The translations under genes were made by a program, and so were the position numbers. This document shows, in pieces, positions 1-8,733 of a stretch of 64,000 bases of DNA (positions within the stretch are counted from its first letter, which is position 1; the number at the start of each line of letters is the position of its first letter). The stretch is from Rugosibacter aromaticivorans (GTDB taxonomy: Bacteria; Pseudomonadota; Gammaproteobacteria; Burkholderiales; Rhodocyclaceae): the NCBI RefSeq assembly GCF_000934545.1, contig NZ_CP010554.1, positions 2,170,001-2,234,000 on the forward strand, given 5' to 3'. The notes under the pieces are model-generated. The model ran no database searches and was not told the DNA's origin. It saw only the letters and a list, made by a program, of their open reading frames with translations.

Positions 1-36
1 GTTTTCGGTCGATCATATGCAGCATATTCTGCTGAA

Positions 37-71
37 ATTTTCTTTTGCGACAGCAGGCCGCAAAAGAAAAT
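37..71. repeat. Inverted repeat, 13-bp perfect arms
   Basis: The arms at 37-49 and 59-71 (ATTTTCTTTTGCG and its complement) surround a 9-nt loop. The stem is A/T-rich at its base and could end transcription of a gene left of the window, but there is no clear T run after it. The role is unknown. Confidence 0.5.
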
Positions 72-160
72 AAAAATATCTGAAGAGCGCGGAAGATTAT
101 CCCAGCCAAAAAAGAAAAGCACAAGAAAAACACTGAGTTTACTGATCGCCAAGGCCTATC

Positions 161-190
161 GCACCGTACCACCAGCGCCGACTTTTTACG
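161..190 (+). repeat. DR1 dispersed repeat, copy upstream of pntAA
   Basis: Contains CCGTACCACCAGCGCCGACT followed by a T run. It is one of about a dozen copies of the DR1 consensus TATCACCAGCGCCGACTTTT in the window. This copy is intergenic, about 80 bp upstream of the pntAA start codon. Confidence 0.8.
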
Positions 191-266
191 GTAGGTAGGC
201 AGGTTTTCTTAGGAGTATTATTCCTCTCCTCGAAGCACAACAACCGACGTCAGGAGAAGTCAGACG

Positions 267-1850
267 ATGACACTTATCATAGGCATTATTCGAGAGCGCC
301 TCGTAGGCGAAACACGCGTCGCCGCTGTGCCCGATGTGGTCAAAAAATATAAAACACTGGGCGCTGCGGTATGTATCGAAACGCAGGCGGGGTCTGGCTG
401 TTATCTAAATGACGAGGATTTTGACGCAAACACCATCGCAATGAGTGCGGCACAAGTATTGTCCACCGCTCAGGTCCTACTCACTGTTCAGCCACCTACC
501 CTTGACGATATTAACGCCATAACACCCGGCAGCGTATTGATTGGCTCGCTCGCGCCCTATTCAAATAAAGAGCGCATTGCCGCATTGAACGCCCGGCGCA
601 TCACAGCGTTTGCCACCGAACTGATCCCGCGTATTTCGCGCGCGCAGAGCATGGATACGCTGTCAAGCCAGGCGGCGGTTTCAGGTTATCTGACGGTTCT
701 GATCGCTGCCAATCACTGTCCAAAGTTTTTCCCGATGCTGACTTACGCTGCCGGCACCATCCGGCCGGCACGCGTGCTGGTGATAGGCGCAGGCGTTGCC
801 GGCTTACAGGCAATCGCTACGGCCAAACGGCTAGGGGCGATTGTCGAAGGGTACGATGTACGTCCCGAGACGCGCGAACAAATCGAATCGCTGGGTGCGA
901 AATTTGTGGACACAGGCGTCTCGGCAACTGGTAGCGGCGGCTATGCCCGTGAACTAACTGACACGGAAAAAGCGCAGCAAGCCGACAAACTTGGTCGTGC
1001 GGTCGCCAATGCCGATGTGCTGATTACCACAGCCGCCATTCCCGGCAAGCGCTCACCACTGATCATCAGCGCAGCGATGATTGCTGGTATGAAACCGAGT
1101 GCCGTCGTGGTTGACATGGCGGCCGAAGGGGGTGGTAATTGCGCGGGAACCCAGGCTGGGAAAACCGTCAAAGTGGGCGGCGTGACCATCATCGGCGCAG
1201 TCAATCTGCCGGCAAAAATGCCAGTGCATGCGTCGGAAATGTTCGCCAAAAATCTCTACAACTTTATCTCCCCCTTCATCAAAGAGGGCGTACTGAATCT
1301 CGACTGGAGTGATGAAGTACTGGCCGGGGCCTGTCTGACGCATGATGGTCACCTGGTGCATGAAGGTGTGAAAAAAACGCTCGGAGAGCGGAACGACATC
1401 CCCCCCGGCCCCCCTTCCATGAAGGGGGGTGACGGTGGTTCAGCCGCTGGCGCGGCTTCCATAACCAACGCTGGCCTCTCCTTGGGGCGGCCCGGCGGAG
1501 AGCGGAACGACATCCCCCCCGGCCCCCCTTCCACGAAGGGGGGTGACGGTGGTTCAGCCGCTGGCGCGGCTTCCATAACCAACGCTGGCCTCTCCTTGGG
1601 GCGACCCGGCGGAGAGCGGAACGACATCCCCCCCGGCCCCCCTTCCACGAAGGGGGGTGACGGTGGTTCAGCCGCTGGCGCGGCTTCCATAACCAACGCT
1701 GGCCTCTCCTTGGGGCGGCCCGGCGGAGAGCGGAACGACATCCCCCCCGGCCCCCCTTCCACGAAGGGGGGTGACGGTGGTTCAGCCGCTGGCGCGGCTT
1801 CCATAACCAACGCTGGCCTCTCCTTGGGGCGGCCCGGCGGAGAGGTCTGA
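267..1850 (+). CDS. pntAA: NAD(P) transhydrogenase subunit alpha, part 1 (domain I), with a repetitive C-terminal tail
   Basis: This is the NAD(H)-binding soluble domain of the proton-translocating transhydrogenase, which exchanges hydride between NADH and NADP+ driven by proton-motive force. The N-terminus has the alanine dehydrogenase/PntA signature (RERLVGETRVAAVPDVV). A Rossmann motif VLVIGAGVAGLQA lies near residue 170, followed by GYDVRPETREQ. The ordinary domain ends near residue 372. Residues 373-524 are four 38-residue repeats (GERNDIPPGPP to LSLGRPG) made by a 114-bp DNA repeat, so the protein is about 150 residues longer than family members with this split arrangement. The start follows AGGAG at 252-256. 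pntAB begins one base after the stop. The enzyme call is firm; whether the tail is harmless or processed is unknown. Confidence 0.95.
   Translation: MTLIIGIIRERLVGETRVAAVPDVVKKYKTLGAAVCIETQAGSGCYLNDEDFDANTIAMSAAQVLSTAQVLLTVQPPTLDDINAITPGSVLIGSLAPYSNKERIAALNARRITAFATELIPRISRAQSMDTLSSQAAVSGYLTVLIAANHCPKFFPMLTYAAGTIRPARVLVIGAGVAGLQAIATAKRLGAIVEGYDVRPETREQIESLGAKFVDTGVSATGSGGYARELTDTEKAQQADKLGRAVANADVLITTAAIPGKRSPLIISAAMIAGMKPSAVVVDMAAEGGGNCAGTQAGKTVKVGGVTIIGAVNLPAKMPVHASEMFAKNLYNFISPFIKEGVLNLDWSDEVLAGACLTHDGHLVHEGVKKTLGERNDIPPGPPSMKGGDGGSAAGAASITNAGLSLGRPGGERNDIPPGPPSTKGGDGGSAAGAASITNAGLSLGRPGGERNDIPPGPPSTKGGDGGSAAGAASITNAGLSLGRPGGERNDIPPGPPSTKGGDGGSAAGAASITNAGLSLGRPGGEV
1383..1838 (+). repeat. 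Four tandem 114-bp units in the 3' end of pntAA
   Basis: Units begin at 1383, 1497, 1611 and 1725, with a partial start at 1839. They are nearly identical (a few single-base differences, such as CCATGAAGG versus CCACGAAGG). Each contains a C-run/G-run hairpin around CTTCCACGAAG. Because 114 is divisible by three, copy-number changes stay in frame, and the complementary strand is also open. Confidence 0.97.
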
Positions 1851-1851
1851 C

Positions 1852-2139
1852 ATGGAAAACTTCATTTACGTTTACATCTTCATGCTGGCAGCTTTCACCG
1901 GCTACGAAGTCATTTCACGTGTGCCGGTGATTCTGCACACGCCGTTAATGTCCGGCTCCAACTTTGTGCATGGCGTAGTGCTAGTGGGTGCCATGGTGGC
2001 GCTGGGTAATGCGGACCCGAATGACCCCTTGCAACTTGCGATTGGCTTCTTCGCGGTCTTTCTAGGTGCAGCCAATGCCGCCGGTGGTTATGTGGTCACT
2101 GAACGCATGCTGGCGATGTTCAAATTAAACAAGAATTAA
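1852..2139 (+). CDS. pntAB: NAD(P) transhydrogenase subunit alpha, part 2
   Basis: A 95-residue integral membrane subunit supplying part of the membrane domain (domain II) of the transhydrogenase. It has three hydrophobic segments. The conserved run SRVPVILHTPLMSGSN and the segment FVHGVVLVGAMVALG are typical of PntAB. It starts one base after the pntAA stop and ends 9 bases before pntB, so the three genes almost certainly form one transcript. Its sequence shows no sign of the repeat expansion seen at the end of pntAA. Confidence 0.95.
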   Translation: MENFIYVYIFMLAAFTGYEVISRVPVILHTPLMSGSNFVHGVVLVGAMVALGNADPNDPLQLAIGFFAVFLGAANAAGGYVVTERMLAMFKLNKN

Positions 2140-2148
2140 GGGCGCGCC

Positions 2149-3549
2149 ATGACTGCACTGATACAGACTTCCTACTTCGTTGTCGCCGTTCTATTTATTC
2201 TCGGCCTCAAGGCCATGGCCTCGCCCGTAACAGCCAAGCGCGGTATTGTTTGGGCCGGCATCGGTATGGTGCTGGCAACCGCGATTACCTTTGCCACACC
2301 GGGGATGCAAAATTTTGTCCTGATGATTGTCGCGATCGTGCTGGGTGGCGGCGTAGCCTGGTACCTTGGGCGCGTAGTCAAGATGACAGACATGCCGCAA
2401 ATGGTCGCCATCTATAACGGCATGGGGGGTGGCGCTGCAGCAGCTATTGCTGCGCTTGAATTTGCGCGCGGCCATGTGCATGGCGTCGTTGTCACGACGC
2501 TGGCTGTACTGGGTGCCTTGATCGGTTCGGTCGCCTTTTCCGGCTCATGCATTGCCTTTGCAAAACTGCAGGGCATTATGAAAAAAGCCTGGCGGCTACC
2601 CGCACAAAATGCGGCAAACCTGGTGCTTGCCCTGGTTGTGCTTGGCCTGGCAATCAAATTGGTCATGGCAGGTGCTGCATCGGAAACAGGCGCAACGGGT
2701 GTTGTGCTCGACACAACCTCACTACTCGCTTTTTTCCTGATATCACTACTACTGGGCGTCGTTCTGACAGCCCCTATTGGCGGGGCCGATATGCCCGTCG
2801 TTATCTCGCTACTCAATGCCTTCACTGGCTTGGCGGTCGGCCTTGAAGGCTACGTTCTGGGCAATCCAGCGCTTATTATTGCCGGCATTGTGGTGGGTGC
2901 ATCAGGCACGTTGCTGACCCAATTAATGTCCAAATCGATGAATCGGCCGATTACCAATATCATCTTCGCGCCCATCACCGGCGAAGCCCAGGCTGGAGAA
3001 ACCATTACTGGCACCATGAAAGAAGCGAGTGCGATGGATGCCGCAGCGATGATGCGTTTTGCGCAGAAGGTCATTATCGTGCCGGGGTATGGCATGGCCG
3101 TAGCCGGGGCGCAACATAAAGTATGGGAGATGGCTAAACAACTGCAGGAAGCCGGTGTTGAAGTCAAATTTGCTATTCATCCAGTGGCAGGCCGGATGCC
3201 CGGCCACATGAATGTGTTGCTTGCTGAAGCCGGGGTTCCTTACGACATGATTTTTGATCTGGAAGAAATCAACGAAGAATTTAGCCAAACCGATGTCGCC
3301 TTGGTGATTGGTGCCAACGATGTCGTTAACCCCTCTGCCCGCACCGATAAATCAAGCCCAATCTACGGCATGCCCATCCTGAATGTAGACCATGCGCAAA
3401 ACGTGATCGTGAACAAACGCGGCAAAGGCACCGGTTACTCAGGTATTGAGAATGCCTTGTTCTATGGCGAAAACACTCGCCTACTCTATGGCAGCGCGCA
3501 GCAGGCAATTGCAGAAATCATTGCCAATATCAAGACCATGCAGACGTAA
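2149..3549 (+). CDS. pntB: NAD(P) transhydrogenase subunit beta
   Basis: A 466-residue protein of normal PntB length. The N-terminal half is a multi-pass membrane domain that forms the proton channel with PntAB. The C-terminal third, starting near residue 290, is the NADP(H)-binding domain III, with the fingerprint IVPGYGMAVAGAQH and the later motif VVNPSARTDKSSPIYGMPI. It is the last gene of the pntAA-pntAB-pntB operon. It usually supplies NADPH from NADH. All key motifs appear intact. Confidence 0.96.
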   Translation: MTALIQTSYFVVAVLFILGLKAMASPVTAKRGIVWAGIGMVLATAITFATPGMQNFVLMIVAIVLGGGVAWYLGRVVKMTDMPQMVAIYNGMGGGAAAAIAALEFARGHVHGVVVTTLAVLGALIGSVAFSGSCIAFAKLQGIMKKAWRLPAQNAANLVLALVVLGLAIKLVMAGAASETGATGVVLDTTSLLAFFLISLLLGVVLTAPIGGADMPVVISLLNAFTGLAVGLEGYVLGNPALIIAGIVVGASGTLLTQLMSKSMNRPITNIIFAPITGEAQAGETITGTMKEASAMDAAAMMRFAQKVIIVPGYGMAVAGAQHKVWEMAKQLQEAGVEVKFAIHPVAGRMPGHMNVLLAEAGVPYDMIFDLEEINEEFSQTDVALVIGANDVVNPSARTDKSSPIYGMPILNVDHAQNVIVNKRGKGTGYSGIENALFYGENTRLLYGSAQQAIAEIIANIKTMQT

Positions 3550-3645
3550 TCAACAAGTCCAACAAGTCACGCTTTGTCGAGTGGGCGAAGTGCGGTGGTC
3601 AGCGTTGTGGGGCTATGGTGTCTATGGGGATTGTGGGTCCGGCTA

Positions 3646-6003
3646 CTAGGCGTGCCTTGCGTCGAAAAAATGGACGCGATTGCGGCCTTTATCTTTGGCA
3701 CGATACATGGCCATATCTGCCCGCTTGAGAAGATCATCACAACTGACCCCATCGCCGATAAATAACGCCACACCAATACTTGTCGAGCACCGATGCTCAA
3801 TGCCGACTTCGCCCCTCCCCTCCTTGTGCGTGCTCAGCATAAAAGGTTCAGCGAGTGCTCGACGAATCTTTTCAGCAACAATCTCTGCTTCGTTGATGGA
3901 TTCATTTCTGTCAGCGCCCAGCCCGTCGAGCATCACGACAAACTCATCACCCCCAAACCGAGCGACGGTGTCCGTTCCTCGGACGCACTGCGTAATGCGC
4001 TGCGCCACTTCTATCAACAACAGATCGCCCGTACCATGTCCATACTTGTCATTCAGGGGCTTAAAGTTATCCAGATCAAGAAACATGAGGGCGCCATAGC
4101 GGTTGCTACGTTTACTCGCAATCATGGCCCGACCGAGCCGGTCATCCAGAAGGCGACGGTTAGGCAACTGCGTTAATGTGTCATAAAAAGCCAGGGTGCG
4201 AATCTGCTCTTCAGACTTTTTACGCTCGGTGATATTACTCATGACTGCAATGAAATGAGTAACATTTTCTGCGGCATCCTTCATGGGCGTAATCGTCATT
4301 TCTTCATCATAATCGGCGCCATTTTTATGCCGATGAACCAGTTCCCCGTGCCAAACATTGCCAGCAAGAATCGTTTTCCAGATGGTCTGGTAATACGCAG
4401 GGTCTTGTTTTTCTGATTTCCCTAAATCACGCAAATTCAGGCCAAGTACGTCACTCGAAAGATAACCAGTCATTTCACTAAAGGCTGGATTAGCCCACTG
4501 GATGCGAGCATCCTTGTCAGTAATGACCATTGCATTGGCTGAGACATTAAATGCCGCATCCTTCAAATGCAAAATTTCCTGGAGGCCTGCCTGATCAATT
4601 ACTTGTGCTGCCAGATGGGCCATACGCTCCATACTATCAATTTCAACAGCTGATGGCTGGCAATTGGCGGCGTGATAAATATCGAATGTGCCGAGAACCC
4701 GGTGCTCGCTGTTTTTGATGGGTTGGGACCAGCAAGATTGAATACCCGCTTTTTTTGCTGCATCACGAAAGCGAAAACCCACGGGCCAGAAGGTGTAATT
4801 CTGCATGTCTGAAATGATGACTCGTTCACCACGGCGTACTGCCGCGCCACATGCGCCAACCCCCTCACCTATTGGTAAGCCATTAATCGCCCGCTTGTAA
4901 AAATCAGGTAAGCCAGACGCTGCACCATAGTGCAAATGCTTACCCTCTTTATCGAGCAGCAACATCGCACACCAGCTGCTCGGATGCAGACGTTCAAACT
5001 CTTGCGTCAAGACACTCAGGACGTGGGGCAGAGAAGCCCCTTGGTTAATCTGCTGCAAAATCTGATTGCGAAAATTTAATTCCTCAGACTGCTGACGCAG
5101 CCTGGTTTCAGCTTGCTGGCGCTGTTCAATGTAGATGCTGAGCATCATGCCCGCTAGTGCCAGTGACATCACGAATAGCCAATAATTACCTAACCGGCTT
5201 GAGGCAATGTCATGGGCAAAAAAGCCCGCTTCCCAATTCGTCCCTAGCACTGCTTGAATGGCGGCCATGACCAAGAGCAATGCTACCCAGCGCTTCCCCA
5301 AGCGCAAAGCAGCCCAGATGATAGGCAGCGCTACCCAATAGCCATGAATTGAATAGCCAATTAAAGCAGCGAACCACCCGATAAAAACAATCTGCCCTGC
5401 TACAAACGCGACAGCGACGACCCAGAGTGCTTCGCTTAATTTTTGTTTTGGGAATGGTTCTTTGCTTGGGTGGGTCCAGACAAGAATCAACGGGGTAATC
5501 AAAATCACGCCCAGGACACCGCCCAACCACCAAAGAAACAAGCTGTTCAGTTGGGTTTCATGCGCCAAGATGCCAGCCGACAGCAACCCCGTGACGCCAA
5601 GCCCCGCACTGACAGCGCTGCCAACAAAGCCGCCATACACAATGAGCAGCAAATAATCTCGCGTGGTCACGAGGGCAACGTCAAACACCTTATCTCGTGA
5701 CAATAGCCAAGTACCAAGATAGGCCCCTAAAACGCTTCCTACCGACAAGAGCAAGATGGTCTCCAACGGATAACCCAGCAATGTGTCAGAAGCAAGTGCG
5801 CCCAGGAAAATTGCTCCTATGTAGCGCAGGTTGTGCAAGAGCATTGCCAGGGCGAATCCATTCGCAAGAAATAAAATACTGTTGGCTCTCTCAGGCGAAA
5901 GGCAAACAAGTGACAGCCACACCAAGAGCGCATACATGGCGGCGACGCCCAGTTGCCTTAGCGAAACCATCAATAACTCATAAGCGCGTATAGAGTGCGG
6001 CAT
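3646..6003 (-). CDS. Membrane diguanylate cyclase: MASE1-GAF-PAS-GGDEF
   Basis: Makes cyclic di-GMP from two GTP. The 785 residues read as a MASE1-type multi-helix membrane sensor (about 10-300), a GAF domain (about 315-470), a PAS domain with PAC tail (about 477-600, ending NITERKKSEEQI) and a GGDEF domain (about 607-780). The active motif is RFGGDEF near residue 683. The inhibitory I-site RGTD lies five residues before it, so product feedback is expected. There is no EAL domain. The gene stands alone, convergent with pntB, and the start codon abuts a DR1 copy. A c-di-GMP enzyme in a genome rich in exopolysaccharide genes fits biofilm control, but nothing in the sequence ties it to a specific target. 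Confidence 0.93.
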   Translation of the reverse strand: MPHSIRAYELLMVSLRQLGVAAMYALLVWLSLVCLSPERANSILFLANGFALAMLLHNLRYIGAIFLGALASDTLLGYPLETILLLSVGSVLGAYLGTWLLSRDKVFDVALVTTRDYLLLIVYGGFVGSAVSAGLGVTGLLSAGILAHETQLNSLFLWWLGGVLGVILITPLILVWTHPSKEPFPKQKLSEALWVVAVAFVAGQIVFIGWFAALIGYSIHGYWVALPIIWAALRLGKRWVALLLVMAAIQAVLGTNWEAGFFAHDIASSRLGNYWLFVMSLALAGMMLSIYIEQRQQAETRLRQQSEELNFRNQILQQINQGASLPHVLSVLTQEFERLHPSSWCAMLLLDKEGKHLHYGAASGLPDFYKRAINGLPIGEGVGACGAAVRRGERVIISDMQNYTFWPVGFRFRDAAKKAGIQSCWSQPIKNSEHRVLGTFDIYHAANCQPSAVEIDSMERMAHLAAQVIDQAGLQEILHLKDAAFNVSANAMVITDKDARIQWANPAFSEMTGYLSSDVLGLNLRDLGKSEKQDPAYYQTIWKTILAGNVWHGELVHRHKNGADYDEEMTITPMKDAAENVTHFIAVMSNITERKKSEEQIRTLAFYDTLTQLPNRRLLDDRLGRAMIASKRSNRYGALMFLDLDNFKPLNDKYGHGTGDLLLIEVAQRITQCVRGTDTVARFGGDEFVVMLDGLGADRNESINEAEIVAEKIRRALAEPFMLSTHKEGRGEVGIEHRCSTSIGVALFIGDGVSCDDLLKRADMAMYRAKDKGRNRVHFFDARHA

Positions 6004-6031
6004 AAAAAGTCGGCGCTAGCGATACGGCGAG
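6004..6031 (-). repeat. DR1 dispersed repeat at the start of the diguanylate cyclase gene
   Basis: Read on the minus strand it is GCCGTATCGCTAGCGCCGAC followed by five T. It lies immediately upstream of the cyclase start codon, in the position of its ribosome-binding region. Confidence 0.8.
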
Positions 6032-6505
6032 ATAGAAAAAGCAGCATGAAACACGCTGCTTGGCAACCCGATCGCGTCACCCAAAAAACAGGCAACACCC
6101 CTAGCCAAGCAACATGTACATACTCGAACGCCTTTGGTGACTGTTTTGTAACTCGCTACCGCACACCCTGATAGGAAGGAATTGGTAAAGGACATAGCCC
6201 GCATTAAGCAAATTTCATTCCAAATCTAATTAATTTAATTGGATCAATATCTTAAGGTTTTATTATCCACGCCCTCGCTGTCTCATTTGTAAATAAAACC
6301 GACACAATAAACCACACCGCAATAACGGATTCTCATTGGACTCCCGACAGCAGCAAAAATATGTCGGAGTCAAACGACCGGACTCAGTTTCCGTCCCTCG
6401 GCGACCATCAGAAAAATGCAGGAAGAACCGCCGGATAACTCAATCAGGATTCAACCTGGATAAAAATGTCCAAAGCAACAACAAGATGTAATAAACAGTC
6501 AACTT
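6032..6505. other. Gene-free stretch upstream of the tRNA genes
   Basis: About 470 bp between the diguanylate cyclase and the tRNA promoter. The 6205-6300 part is A+T-rich. A 62-codon open frame on the minus strand (6016-6204) shows no recognisable motif and is not called. It presumably contains the promoter of the cyclase, which I cannot place with confidence. Confidence 0.5.
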
Positions 6506-6509
6506 CCGT

Positions 6510-6538
6510 TTGACAGGATGACGTAAGGCTTGTAGCAT
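6510..6538 (+). promoter_or_regulatory. Probable sigma-70 promoter of the tRNA-Lys pair
   Basis: A perfect -35 TTGACA (6510-6515), 17-bp spacer and TAGCAT as -10 (6533-6538). A G+C-rich stretch follows before the tRNA at 6556, the usual look of a stringently controlled stable-RNA promoter. Confidence 0.7.
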
Positions 6539-6555
6539 TCGCGGCCTTTGACGTG

Positions 6556-6631
6556 GGGTCGGTAGCTCAGTCGGTAGAGCAGCGGACTTTTAATCCGTTG
6601 GTCGCGAGTTCGAATCTCGCCCGACCCACCA
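6556..6631 (+). tRNA. tRNA-Lys (anticodon UUU)
   Basis: 76 nt with encoded CCA. Acceptor arms GGGTCGG (6556-6562) and CCGACCC (6621-6627) pair perfectly. The D-loop region TAGCTCAGTCGGTAGAGC and T-arm GTTCGAATC are standard. The anticodon loop CTTTTAA gives UUU, reading lysine codons. Confidence 0.98.
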
Positions 6632-6671
6632 TATTCATAATATACTGCCGACCCGTTTCAATGCAGTTTTC

Positions 6672-6747
6672 GGGTTGTTAGCTCAGTTGGTAGAGCAGCG
6701 GACTCTTAATCCGTAGGTCGAGTGTTCGAGCCACTCACAACCCACCA
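6672..6747 (+). tRNA. tRNA-Lys (anticodon CUU)
   Basis: 76 nt with encoded CCA. Acceptor arms GGGTTGT and ACAACCC pair. The anticodon loop CTCTTAA gives CUU. It lies 40 bp after tRNA-Lys(UUU) and shares most of the D and anticodon arms with it, so it probably arose by duplication and is cotranscribed. Confidence 0.97.
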
Positions 6748-6866
6748 GTATTTTGACGGCTTCCCCTGCTGGAAGCCGTTTTTCATTGGTCTCATTGGCC
6801 TGTTGATCACCGTATAATGGCCATTCTGCTCCACCTCTTCACTTATTCCCTTATTTAGGAACGCCG

Positions 6867-7043
6867 ATGGCAAAACCCAATTACTCTTTCGAAAAACGGC
6901 AACGTGATTTGGCCAAAAAACAGAAAAAAGAGGAAAAGCGCCTGCGAAAACAGGGGGGACCAGATACCCCAGAACCAACTGATAGAGCAGAACAACCCTC
7001 TGCAGAGCTACCGACCCAGGCGATAGACAGCGAGGCTACCTAG
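6867..7043 (+). CDS. Small lysine/arginine-rich conserved-type protein (58 aa)
   Basis: Reads MAKPNYSFEKRQRDLAKKQK and continues with KKEEKRLRKQ, then an acidic Pro/Glu/Thr-rich tail. Short basic proteins starting this way are common in Betaproteobacteria as conserved proteins of unknown function, known to me only by that pattern. The first half would form a highly charged helix. The 3' end overlaps the convergent 3' end of metW by 36 bp. A weak Shine-Dalgarno-like TTAGGA precedes the start. No function is proposed. Confidence 0.65.
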   Translation: MAKPNYSFEKRQRDLAKKQKKEEKRLRKQGGPDTPEPTDRAEQPSAELPTQAIDSEAT

Positions 7044-7601
7044 AAAATTAGGTTCTTCGAGGATGAGGCGGCCACTTTCATCCAGCACTTGTCGCTCGCG
7101 AATAACCAGCTGCATTTTGGCGCACAGTGACTCAAAATCGAGCAGTGTAAAAAATCGTAGATTGGGCGTATCAAACCACTCGTAAGGCAGATCTTCGGAA
7201 ACCGGCATACGGCCACGCATCACCGCCATGCGGTTTTTCCAGTAGGCAAAATTAGGGAAACTCACCACGGCCTCGCGACCGACACGCAGCATCTCAGTCA
7301 GGAGTCGCTCTGTATGACGCACTGTCTGTAACGTGCGCGACAGCACCACGTGATTAAACGTTCCGTCGTCAAAGCCTGCCAAGCCTTGCTCCAGATCCCC
7401 CTGAATAACATTGATGCCCTGCGCAATGGCCGCCTGCACGCCAGCCTCTTCTCGCTCAATGCCATAGCCATAGGCGCCCCGCTCTTCGATCAGGCGCTTC
7501 AATAACGAACCATCCCCGCAGCCCAGATCGAGCACACGTTCATTGGGCTTCACCCAGCTGGCAATCAGATCAAAATCAGCACGTTCGGCAGTGTGTATCA
7601 C
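7008..7601 (-). CDS. metW: Methionine biosynthesis protein MetW
   Basis: A 197-residue class I SAM-methyltransferase-like fold. Motif I is [15 protein letters not shown] near residue 25, followed by [11 protein letters not shown]. The conserved MetW segment [13 protein letters not shown] and the region around [10 protein letters not shown] are present. MetW is the usual partner of MetX and is needed for its activity in several Proteobacteria; it is not known to methylate methionine precursors itself. The start codon is GTG and overlaps the metX stop by 4 bp, so translation is coupled. Confidence 0.95.
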   Translation of the reverse strand: MIHTAERADFDLIASWVKPNERVLDLGCGDGSLLKRLIEERGAYGYGIEREEAGVQAAIAQGINVIQGDLEQGLAGFDDGTFNHVVLSRTLQTVRHTERLLTEMLRVGREAVVSFPNFAYWKNRMAVMRGRMPVSEDLPYEWFDTPNLRFFTLLDFESLCAKMQLVIRERQVLDESGRLILEEPNFLGSLAVYRLGR

Positions 7602-8713
7602 AGGGTTATCCGTTGAAGATAAGAGGCTACGACAGCATGGTAATACGCATCTTCCATGAGAAAAGAATCGTGCCCATGGGCGCAGTTGCTTTCAGCATAG
7701 GCAACAGATTGTCCGTTATGTACCAGCGCATGCACAATCTCGCGCGATCGAAAGGGCGCAAACCGCCAATCCGTGGAGAAAGCGATCACCAAGAAACTCG
7801 CTCGAGCAGGTGCTAGCGCAGTAGCCAGTTGTCCGTCGTACGCTAACGCAGGATCAAAATAATCTAATGCCCTGGTCATGCGTAAATAAGTATTCGCATC
7901 AAACAGACCGGCAAACTTATCGCCCTGGTAGCGCAAATAAGATTCGATCTCGAACTCCACATCAAAGCTATAACTCCCCGCACCAGGGCGCTGACGGCGG
8001 CCGAATTTTTCAGCCATCTGGTCATCCGACAAATACGTGATATGGCCCAGCATGCGAGCCAACCGCAAGCCGTTTAGCGGGCGCACGTGGTGCGCATAAT
8101 AATTGCCGCCATGAAAATCCGGGTCGCTCAAAATAGCCTGACGCGCAATTTCATTGAACGCAATGTTTTCCGCCGAGAGTTTGGCTGCAGCAGCAATCAC
8201 CAAACTATGCCTTACGCGCTCAGGAAAGCTCAGCGTCCACTGCAGCGCCTGCATGCCGCCTAAGCTGCCGCCAATCACCGCCGCCCAGGCATCAATGCCC
8301 AGAATATCTGCCAGGCGTGCTTGGGCTTCCACCCAGTCTTCAACAGTCACCACAGGGAAGTCGGCGCCCCAGTGTTTGCCTGTTGCGGGGTTGACGCTAG
8401 CCGGGCCAGTCGAGCCATGACACCCCCCCAGATTATTCACGCCAACGATGAAAAAACGGTCCGTATCCAGCGGGCGGCCAGGGCCGATAATGTTGTCCCA
8501 CCAGCCGATGTTTTCCGTTTGATCCGCATAATATCCCGCCACATGATGATGGCCAGAGAGGGCATGACAAACAAGAATCGCGTTGGATTTGGCAGCGTTT
8601 AACGTGCCATATGTTTCATACACCAGATCAAAGACGGGCAGCAGCGCACCGCTTTTCAGCATCAGGGGTGAGGAAAAATGGGCCTGCTGGGGAAAGACTA
8701 TCCCGACACTCAT
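7598..8713 (-). CDS. metX: Homoserine O-acyltransferase MetX
   Basis: Acylates homoserine in the first committed step of methionine synthesis. The 371 residues show an alpha/beta-hydrolase fold with the nucleophile in [12 protein letters not shown] and the C-terminal acid/base residues in STDWRF and GHDSFLM, as in the family. Other conserved stretches are [10 protein letters not shown] and [12 protein letters not shown]. Many proteobacterial MetX proteins use succinyl-CoA rather than acetyl-CoA; the donor cannot be fixed here by eye. It is cotranscribed with metW. The 20-bp gap to ptsI suggests it could also be read from the PTS transcript. Confidence 0.95.
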   Translation of the reverse strand: MSVGIVFPQQAHFSSPLMLKSGALLPVFDLVYETYGTLNAAKSNAILVCHALSGHHHVAGYYADQTENIGWWDNIIGPGRPLDTDRFFIVGVNNLGGCHGSTGPASVNPATGKHWGADFPVVTVEDWVEAQARLADILGIDAWAAVIGGSLGGMQALQWTLSFPERVRHSLVIAAAAKLSAENIAFNEIARQAILSDPDFHGGNYYAHHVRPLNGLRLARMLGHITYLSDDQMAEKFGRRQRPGAGSYSFDVEFEIESYLRYQGDKFAGLFDANTYLRMTRALDYFDPALAYDGQLATALAPARASFLVIAFSTDWRFAPFRSREIVHALVHNGQSVAYAESNCAHGHDSFLMEDAYYHAVVASYLQRITL

Positions 8714-8733
8714 CGTCGTTACCTTAAGTCACC

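Noticed and set aside
1349..1810. Minus-strand frame of 153 codons with Pro-rich repeats
   Set aside because: It is the antisense reading of the 114-bp pntAA repeats; it stays open only because the unit length is divisible by three.
1383..1838. CRISPR array
   Set aside because: The units are directly contiguous 114-bp repeats with no unique spacers, and they lie in a coding frame.
6016..6204. 62-codon minus-strand frame upstream of the diguanylate cyclase
   Set aside because: It has no recognisable motif and starts beside a DR1 copy; it is probably the untranslated region of the cyclase gene.
8350..8375. DR1-like AAGTCGGCGCC in metX
   Set aside because: The bases encode the conserved MetX stretch WGADFPVVT and diverge right after the core, so protein conservation explains the match.
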